A stretch of DNA of 58,269 nucleotides from Alicyclobacillus suci. Lineage in GTDB: Bacteria; Bacillota; Bacilli; Alicyclobacillales; Alicyclobacillaceae. The notes under the pieces are model-generated. The model did not search any database, was not told where the DNA came from, and saw only the letters and a list, made by a program, of their open reading frames with translations. Positions within the stretch are counted from its first letter, which is position 1; each line of letters starts with the position of its first letter. The stretch is taken from NCBI RefSeq assembly GCF_017329615.1, contig NZ_JAFMTW010000022.1, forward strand, positions 1 through 58,269, in the 5' to 3' direction. Shown piece after piece: positions 52,706 through 58,269 of the stretch. Made by a program: the position numbers and the translations under genes.

Positions 52706-53306
52706 CTTGGTGTTGGCGTTTGGCGCGATGTTATTGGCAGGGGCCGCGGTCAAGTTGATGGATGACGCGCTCGACATTGATTACGACATCTGCCGCGGCC
52801 GCCGTACGCTTGCGGCCCGCCTGGGGCGTGCGTGTTTACCCTACAGCTTGGTCGTCTTTGGTATCGCCATGATGATGAATCGCGATGCGGCGTTTGCGGT
52901 ATTTCTCAGCAGCTATGCCGTCGGGATGTTCACGCGTATCCACGAGAGTCTTCCGAGCCGTGTCCCTGCGTATGTCGAGATTGTTATCGCCGTCTTGTTG
53001 CTGGTCGTTTTAGTGGGGTGGAGACATGCGCTATGGGGGCTGGCGGTGATGAGTATGATTGACTGGCTGGATGACGTCATGGATCGCCGCAAGGACTTGG
53101 AGACAGGTCAGGCCAACGTCGCCATCCGGTTCGGCTTGGTAGAGACGTTGGTGGCCATTCTCATCGCCTTTTGTCTCGCATTATACGCCGAGGTGTTTTG
53201 GACCATCCTAGCCTTAATCGCACTCGTCATTCTCAGCATCGTCTTTGATACGACGACCACGAAAATACTGGAGACTGAAGAAGAGGAGTGGGATACATGG
53301 TCGTAA
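52686..53306 (+). CDS. Polytopic membrane protein with Asp-rich motifs
   Basis: A 206-aa integral membrane protein with about six helices. Two Asp-rich motifs, KLMDDALDIDYDICRGRRT (near residue 24) and DWLDDVMDRRKDLE (near 122), recall the paired motifs of UbiA-type prenyltransferases, but the protein is shorter. The C terminus is acidic (EEEEWDTW). Function unknown; position between a GTPase gene and hflX. Confidence 0.7.
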   Translation: MFGDWPNLVLAFGAMLLAGAAVKLMDDALDIDYDICRGRRTLAARLGRACLPYSLVVFGIAMMMNRDAAFAVFLSSYAVGMFTRIHESLPSRVPAYVEIVIAVLLLVVLVGWRHALWGLAVMSMIDWLDDVMDRRKDLETGQANVAIRFGLVETLVAILIAFCLALYAEVFWTILALIALVILSIVFDTTTTKILETEEEEWDTWS

Positions 53307-53506
53307 TGTTGTATGTGGCAGGTCTTCTATTTACCTTTTTGATTGCGTATGCATTGGGACGTGTGGTTGGTCTGGCAGAAGGCCGGCGCAAGGCAGAGGC
53401 AGAAGTGCCAATCATGTTGCGGTCAGTATATCAGCTTGAATCGCGCTGTCCGATTTGCGATGATGGACGGGAGTACCTTGCGTGCGATTTGCAAAACCAG
53501 GGGTGA
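53297..53506 (+). CDS. Small membrane protein with Cys pair
   Basis: A 69-aa protein: one N-terminal helix (MLYVAGLLFTFLIAYALG) and a soluble tail with CPICDDGREYLAC, a possible metal site. ATG 53297 follows GAGGAG and overlaps the gene before. Unknown family. Confidence 0.65.
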   Translation: MVVMLYVAGLLFTFLIAYALGRVVGLAEGRRKAEAEVPIMLRSVYQLESRCPICDDGREYLACDLQNQG

Positions 53507-53510
53507 GTTC

Positions 53511-54791
53511 GTGCAGGAAGAAGCATATAGAGTTATTTTAGCGATGTGTCAAGTTGGCCAGGAGTCGGACGAACGCCTCGCCTACCGCGAAGCGGAACTC
53601 ACAGGCCTTTGTGAAGCCGCGGGCGGATCAGTCATTGGTGTGATGACGCAAAAGCGTACACAATTAGATGGAAGGACGTTTTTGGGATCCGGCAAGTTAG
53701 AAGAACTGGCGGACTTGGTCACGGTGAATGAGGCTGACTTGGTGGTCGCAGACCGCGAGTTGTCACCTGCGCAAATTCGCAACCTGGAGCGGGTGTTGCC
53801 ATGTCGAATTATCGATAGAACGCAGTTGATTCTCGACATTTTCGCCCGCCGCGCGCAGACGCGCGAGGGCCGGGTGCAAGTGGAAATCGCGCAGTTAAAC
53901 TACTTGATGCCGCGGCTCACTGGCCGGGGCGTTGAGCTGTCGCGGTTGGGTGGCGGCATTGGCACCCGCGGCCCCGGTGAAACTCAGTTGGAGCTCGACC
54001 GTCGGCGCATACGCACGCGCATGACCCATTTGCGCAAGGAACTTGCGACCATTGAACGGCAGCGGGAGACGATGCGAGGCAAGCGGCGACGTGGCGTGCC
54101 TGTCGTCGCCCTTGTCGGCTATACCAACGCCGGTAAGACGACGGTGCAATCGCGCTGGGTGCGCGACAAGGCGAACATCGAGGTTCCAGAAGGACAAAAT
54201 CGGCTATTTGACACGCTTGATCCGACCGCGCGTCAAGTTCGCACCAAGCTTGGCAACGAGTATGTAGTCGTGGACACCGTCGGTTTTGTGGAAGACCTTC
54301 CGCACCACTTGGTGGACGCGTTTAAAGCGACGCTCGAGGAGACCAAGTACGCCGATGTCGTCGTGGTGGTCGTCGACGCGGGGCACGAACCCCAATCTCA
54401 TCTGGAGACGACCAGACGGGTACTTCGCGATTTGGGGGCACTGGATAAACCGGTCGTCACCTTTTTTAACAAGATGGACATCAGTCCGAATCAGCCAGGG
54501 CCAGACGTGCACGCAGTGGAAACCTTGTATGGCTCTGCCGTAAACGATTCACTGGATCCGCTCTATCAGACGGTGGAGCGCTTGTTGTCGTTAGATGAAG
54601 TACGGGTGACATTGCACACGCATCCCAACGATTTTATCTGGGACAAGTTGCTTCGCAACGGGCGAATTGAATCTGCAGATCCGGTTTCATCCGACGAGTG
54701 GCTGGTGACGGCGATTACGAGCCGCAAGGATGCACATTTATGGCAGCAACAACGGCGAGACGGGAGTGCTCATGAACCACAAGACCATTGA
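53511..54791 (+). CDS. hflX: GTPase HflX
   Basis: HflX binds the 50S ribosome and splits stalled or stressed ribosomes. The 426-aa protein has the N-terminal HflX domain (TFLGSGKLEELADLV), the linker helices with GGIGTRGPGETQLELDRRRI, and the G domain. G1 reads GYTNAGKTT instead of the usual GYTNAGKST, and the stretch to DTLDPT is about three residues longer than in B. subtilis, with unusual content (VQSRWVRDKANIEVPEGQN). G3 DTVGF and G4 NKMD are normal. GTG 53511 follows AGGGGTGA. Confidence 0.92.
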   Translation: MQEEAYRVILAMCQVGQESDERLAYREAELTGLCEAAGGSVIGVMTQKRTQLDGRTFLGSGKLEELADLVTVNEADLVVADRELSPAQIRNLERVLPCRIIDRTQLILDIFARRAQTREGRVQVEIAQLNYLMPRLTGRGVELSRLGGGIGTRGPGETQLELDRRRIRTRMTHLRKELATIERQRETMRGKRRRGVPVVALVGYTNAGKTTVQSRWVRDKANIEVPEGQNRLFDTLDPTARQVRTKLGNEYVVVDTVGFVEDLPHHLVDAFKATLEETKYADVVVVVVDAGHEPQSHLETTRRVLRDLGALDKPVVTFFNKMDISPNQPGPDVHAVETLYGSAVNDSLDPLYQTVERLLSLDEVRVTLHTHPNDFIWDKLLRNGRIESADPVSSDEWLVTAITSRKDAHLWQQQRRDGSAHEPQDH

Positions 54792-56010
54792 ATATATCAG
54801 ACAATGTGAACGGGAAATCGGAGGAGCGCTCGAGCAAGTCGACGCGGTGGCGCTTGCCAATCAGGAGCGCGTACTGGAGGCGTTTTGGCAGCATCGCATT
54901 TCGCAAACCGACTTGCTCGGGTCGACTGGCTATGGCCTGTCGGACGTCGGTCGCGACAAGTTTGAGGCGGCTTTTGCCGATGTATTCGGCGCACAGGGCG
55001 CACTGGTTAGACCACAAATCGTCTCCGGGACACATGCGCTGACCCTCGGCATGTTTGGGGTCCTGCGCCCGGGCGACGAAGTACTGTTCGCCACAGGCTC
55101 TCCGTACGACACGTTACATGGCGTAGTCGGTTTGCGAAGTGAGAAAGGCAGTCTCGCGGAGTGGGGCATTGGCGCCAAAATTGTGGATTTGTCCGCAGAC
55201 GGCGAGATTGACGTCGAAGCGATTCTTTGTCACTTGAGCGAACATACGAAGCTGTTGATGTTTCAGAGATCTCGCGGCTACGGAGACCGCAAAGCGCTTT
55301 CGATTGAGGCGTTGGAGACCGCCTTTTCAGAGATCAAGGCGAAGTCTCCTCATGTCCTCATTGGGGTGGACAATTGTTACGGCGAATTCGTCGAAGCGCA
55401 GGAGCCATCCCATGTCGGCGCCGATTTGGTGATGGGGTCGCTGATTAAAAATCCAGGAGCGGGTATCGCACCGACAGGCGGGTATATTGTAGGTTCATCC
55501 GAGGTCGTCGAACAGGTGGCCGCGCGGTTGGTGGCACCGGGCACGGGGGCGGAGTATGGGCCTACGGGTCCTTATTTGCAGTTGTTCTATCAGGCGCTCT
55601 TCCTAGCGCCCCACGTCGTCGCTCAGGCAGTCAAGGCGTCGATATTATTTGCACAGGCGCTGCAGGGACTTGGATACCGAGTGTCGCCGGGGCCTACAGA
55701 ACCGCGATCTGATCTGATTCTCTCCGTGGAACTTGGCAGCCCGGACAAACTGCTCGCATTTTGCCGAGCCGTTCAGCGCGCAGCTCCGATTGACGCGCAC
55801 GTTCGACCTGAGGCAGATGCCATGGCCGGTTATGCTGATGCGGTCGTGATGGCTGCAGGGACGTTCATCCAGGGTGCCTCCTTGGAACTATCCGCCGACG
55901 CGCCCATGCGCTCGCCCTATACAGCCTATGTGCAGGGGGGCTTGACCTACGAGCACGCGGTTATCGCGCTGGGCAAAATCCTGGAGCAACTTGCGCCCGA
56001 ATTGGCATGA
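54772..56010 (+). CDS. ynbB: YnbB-like PLP-dependent methionine gamma-lyase-family protein
   Basis: A 412-aa PLP enzyme of the family annotated as aluminium-resistance/methionine gamma-lyase related. The PLP lysine is in MGSLIKNPGAGIAPTGGYIVG; the cofactor-binding region VRPQIVSGTHALTLGMFG is also present. The reaction is not established. ATG 54772 overlaps the hflX end. Order hflX-ynbB-glnR-glnA matches B. subtilis. Confidence 0.93.
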   Translation: MNHKTIEYIRQCEREIGGALEQVDAVALANQERVLEAFWQHRISQTDLLGSTGYGLSDVGRDKFEAAFADVFGAQGALVRPQIVSGTHALTLGMFGVLRPGDEVLFATGSPYDTLHGVVGLRSEKGSLAEWGIGAKIVDLSADGEIDVEAILCHLSEHTKLLMFQRSRGYGDRKALSIEALETAFSEIKAKSPHVLIGVDNCYGEFVEAQEPSHVGADLVMGSLIKNPGAGIAPTGGYIVGSSEVVEQVAARLVAPGTGAEYGPTGPYLQLFYQALFLAPHVVAQAVKASILFAQALQGLGYRVSPGPTEPRSDLILSVELGSPDKLLAFCRAVQRAAPIDAHVRPEADAMAGYADAVVMAAGTFIQGASLELSADAPMRSPYTAYVQGGLTYEHAVIALGKILEQLAPELA

Positions 56011-56064
56011 ATGGGTCAACCGATTCAGAGGATTTGTCAGGAACCGTGATGGATTCGCTTTTGC

Positions 56065-56081
56065 TGTCAGAAAAATTGACG
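56065..56081 (+). promoter_or_regulatory. GlnR/TnrA-type operator upstream of glnR
   Basis: TGTCA, seven bases, TGACG: fits TGTNA-N7-TNACA except for the last base. Located upstream of the likely glnR promoter, as in B. subtilis where GlnR represses glnRA. Confidence 0.65.
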
Positions 56082-56089
56082 TAACACGC

Positions 56090-56118
56090 TTGCCCCTTTC
56101 TCACGTACGTGCTACGAT
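56090..56118 (+). promoter_or_regulatory. Probable sigma-A promoter of glnRA
   Basis: TTGCCC (56090-56095) and TACGAT (56113-56118) with a 17-base spacer, 35 bases before the glnR start. Confidence 0.65.
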
Positions 56119-56152
56119 GTCAAAGAAGCGCCAGTGAGATGGGGGCAGCGCC

Positions 56153-56548
56153 ATGGATTTGAATGACAGACGTCAACTGCCACTGTTTTCTATCGGAACA
56201 GTCCAAAAATTGACGGGGCTTAGTGCTCGTCAAATTCGTTACTATGAAGAGCACGAATTGATTCAGCCGGCGCGCACATCGGGCAAGCAACGCCAGTTTT
56301 CGTTTGCCGATGTCGAGCGCTTGATGCTGATTCGCCAGTGGTTGGATGAAGGCCACAACATGGCCGGCGTCAAACGCAATTTTGAAGAGATGGAACGCCG
56401 TCGGGCGCATCCGAAAGATTCGCAAAAGAAGGATTTATCGGATACGGAAGTGTATAAGTGGTTAGAGCGCGAGATGCTTGGCACTCAATCGAAGTCTTCG
56501 GAGTCACTGTTCCAGGGCGACCTCTCGCGATTCTATCGAAAACGTTGA
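56153..56548 (+). CDS. glnR: GlnR, MerR-family repressor of nitrogen metabolism
   Basis: A 131-aa repressor. MerR-type DNA-binding domain: FSIGTVQKLTGLSARQIRYY, then QPARTSGKQRQFSFADVERL. In B. subtilis feedback-inhibited glutamine synthetase activates GlnR through its C-terminal region. It is followed by glnA 12 bases later, and a GlnR-like site lies upstream. Confidence 0.95.
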   Translation: MDLNDRRQLPLFSIGTVQKLTGLSARQIRYYEEHELIQPARTSGKQRQFSFADVERLMLIRQWLDEGHNMAGVKRNFEEMERRRAHPKDSQKKDLSDTEVYKWLEREMLGTQSKSSESLFQGDLSRFYRKR

Positions 56549-56560
56549 TGGAGGATGAAC

Positions 56561-57898
56561 ATGCGCAAACAGTATACCAAGGAAGAGATTTTGAACCACG
56601 CAGAGTCTAGTAACGTACGTTATATTCGTCTGCAATTTACCGATTTGCTTGGTATTGTCAAAAACGTAGAAATACCCGTAGATCAGTTGGGCAAGGCGTT
56701 GGACAACAAAATTATGTTTGATGGCTCGTCCATCGAAGGTTTTGTCCGAATTGAAGAATCTGATATGTACCTTGTGCCAGATTATTCAACCTGGTTAGTC
56801 TTCCCTTGGGATACGCCGCAGGGGAAGATTGCACGGTTAATCTGCGATATTCACCTTCCAGACGGGACGCCGTTTCCTGGGGACCCACGTTCGGTCCTGA
56901 AGCAAACGGTCGAACGGGCGAAAGCGCTCGGGTTTTCGTCGTTCAATGTCGGCTCTGAACCTGAGTTTTTCTTGTTCAAGATTGACGAGAACGGAAATCC
57001 GACAGATCAGGTCAACGACGAAGGTGGCTACTTTGACTGGGCGCCTTTAGATCTCGGTGAAAACTGTCGCCGGGATATTGTGTTAACCCTCGAGCACATG
57101 GGTTTCGAAGTGGAAGCGTCGCACCATGAGGTCGCACCCGGGCAACACGAAATTGATTTCAAGTACACGGATGCGCTCGAAGCAGCCGATAACATCGCGA
57201 CGTTCCGCTTGGTCGTGAAAACCGTCGCCCGTCAACACGGGTTGCACGCAACGTTTATGGCTAAGCCGGTATACGGCATCAACGGTTCAGGCATGCACGC
57301 GCATCTGTCCTTGTTTAAGGAAGATGGCAATGCCTTTTATGATGGGGCGGACGAAATGGGCTTGAGCGTAACGGCGCGCCACTTTTTAGCAGGCATCCTA
57401 GAACACGCACCCGGCTTTACCGCAATTTGTAATCCGACTGTGAACTCGTACAAGCGTCTAGTCCCTGGTTACGAGGCACCGAGTTACATTGCGTGGAGTG
57501 GCAAAAATAGATCTCCCCTCGTCCGCGTCCCCGCTGCCCGCGGGCAAAGTACCCGGATTGAGGTTCGCAGCCCAGACCCGACTTGTAATCCGTATCTAGC
57601 CATCGCTACGTTGTTGGCGGCTGGACTTGACGGAATCGAACGGAATCTGCCATTGGCGCCGCCGGTCAATCGCAACATCTACATTATGTCCGACGCGGAG
57701 AAAGAAGAAGTTGGCATTCGCAGTTTGCCACCGACACTCAACGATGCGATTGATGCGTTGGCAAAGGACGAGGTACTTCGCGAGGCGTTGGGGCAACACG
57801 TGCTCCTTCATTTCATCGAGGCGAAGAAAATTGAGTACAACATTTATCGGACGCAGGTGACGGAGTGGGAGAAAGATCAATATCTCCACTTGTATTAA
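56561..57898 (+). CDS. glnA: Glutamine synthetase, type I
   Basis: Forms glutamine from glutamate, ammonia and ATP. The 445-aa protein belongs to the feedback-inhibited GSI-alpha group of Bacillota by length and lack of an adenylylation insert. Motifs: [27 protein letters not shown], the metal/ATP region [27 protein letters not shown], and [18 protein letters not shown] prefer ATG 56561 because GGAGG ends at 56554, too near the ATG at 56555. Confidence 0.97.
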   Translation: MRKQYTKEEILNHAESSNVRYIRLQFTDLLGIVKNVEIPVDQLGKALDNKIMFDGSSIEGFVRIEESDMYLVPDYSTWLVFPWDTPQGKIARLICDIHLPDGTPFPGDPRSVLKQTVERAKALGFSSFNVGSEPEFFLFKIDENGNPTDQVNDEGGYFDWAPLDLGENCRRDIVLTLEHMGFEVEASHHEVAPGQHEIDFKYTDALEAADNIATFRLVVKTVARQHGLHATFMAKPVYGINGSGMHAHLSLFKEDGNAFYDGADEMGLSVTARHFLAGILEHAPGFTAICNPTVNSYKRLVPGYEAPSYIAWSGKNRSPLVRVPAARGQSTRIEVRSPDPTCNPYLAIATLLAAGLDGIERNLPLAPPVNRNIYIMSDAEKEEVGIRSLPPTLNDAIDALAKDEVLREALGQHVLLHFIEAKKIEYNIYRTQVTEWEKDQYLHLY

Positions 57899-57917
57899 GT
57901 TCGTGATTCATTGGACG

Positions 57918-57947
57918 AAAGGGGTAGCCGTTGGGCTGCCCCTTTTT
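57918..57947 (+). terminator. Intrinsic terminator of glnRA
   Basis: A 12-bp stem with one G-T pair (57918-57929 with 57934-57945) and five T. Confidence 0.93.
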
Positions 57948-58269
57948 GCGTGGTGGGAGAACCTAGCTTTCATCAATGATTGGCGATGGAACTATCTTAC
58001 GTACCTTAAGCGTAGATCGGAAATGAGGTAGGCATCTTTTTCTGGCCCGATACATCGGCGAATGTGTTGATTACTTTCTTTTGTTAATCCCGGATTTCGA
58101 CGATTAGGTGATTGAGGTCATTGATCGGGGCGTGTTTTCAAGTATTTGGTGGGTTTGTTAGCGAACACGACGAAATCATGGTACGGAACTAGAGCAATGG
58201 ACACAATTCCCCCCTCCCCAAGCCAGGCTATGAACTCCACTTTTTCAATTGGAAGAAAAATCTACGTGG
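57948..58269. other. Gene-free window end with a possible coding remnant
   Basis: No complete gene. On the reverse strand a 47-codon frame from 58261 to 58118 reads like protein (KVEFIAWLGEGGIVSIALV, then DFVVFANKPTKYLK) but has no start with a ribosome-binding site and is preceded by a stop. It may be a decayed gene fragment. The stretch is richer in A/T than the genes before it. Confidence 0.35.

Overview
The window looks like a chromosome segment of an endospore-forming Bacillota, most probably of the Alicyclobacillus group. The gene order follows the Bacillus subtilis ymfK-rodZ-pgsA-cinA-recA-rny-ymdB-spoVS-(ymcB/miaB, ymcA, cotE)-mutS-mutL-miaA-hfq-spoVK-hflX-ynbB-glnR-glnA axis. Starts are often GTG or TTG behind strong GGAGG-type sites. 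No rRNA, insertion sequence or CRISPR array is visible.

Layout. 1-12.3 kb: cell-shape, phospholipid, RNA and recombination housekeeping (ymfK, rodZ, yajQ, pgsA, cinA, a DEAD-box helicase, recA with a LexA box, recX, rny, ymdB, spoVS, a membrane-dipeptidase-like enzyme). 12.6-16.0 kb: the spore coat gene cotE, cut in two by a 2,853-bp serine-recombinase element. 16.0-21.7 kb: three ATP-grasp proteins of the spore-coat YheC/YheD type and one amidoligase-like protein. 21.7-30.8 kb: a small reverse-strand gene, then miaB, ymcA, mutS, mutL, a methyltransferase, miaA and hfq. 30.9-31.5 kb: seven tRNA genes. 31.7-36.0 kb: a LacI-type regulator and a sugar ABC importer without its ATPase. 36.2-37.7 kb: a spoVAF-like gene. 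37.8-52.1 kb: the sporulation AAA+ ATPase gene spoVK, cut in two by a 13,255-bp serine-recombinase element that carries a complete quinol oxidase operon, heme O synthase, a response regulator, a PAS histidine kinase, UspA, lactate dehydrogenase and a riboswitch-controlled cell-wall hydrolase. 52.1-58.3 kb: a GTPase, a membrane protein, a small membrane protein, hflX, ynbB, glnR and glnA.

Main discovery. Two different sporulation genes in the same 40 kb are each split by an element with its own intact serine recombinase. In both, joining the ends at a shared central AA restores one open frame of the expected family length: CotE 179 codons, SpoVK 329 codons. The joined element ends form a dyad-symmetric attP centred on the AA: perfect 11-bp arms for spoVK, 9-bp arms for cotE. 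This is the architecture of developmentally excised elements such as skin in sigK, here in two genes for which I know no described case. Secondary points: excision would also create a 78-codon frame across the cotE-element attP, change the C terminus of the spoVK-element recombinase, and reconnect the cotE and spoVK promoters to the genes downstream. All of this is read from sequence; excision itself is inferred.
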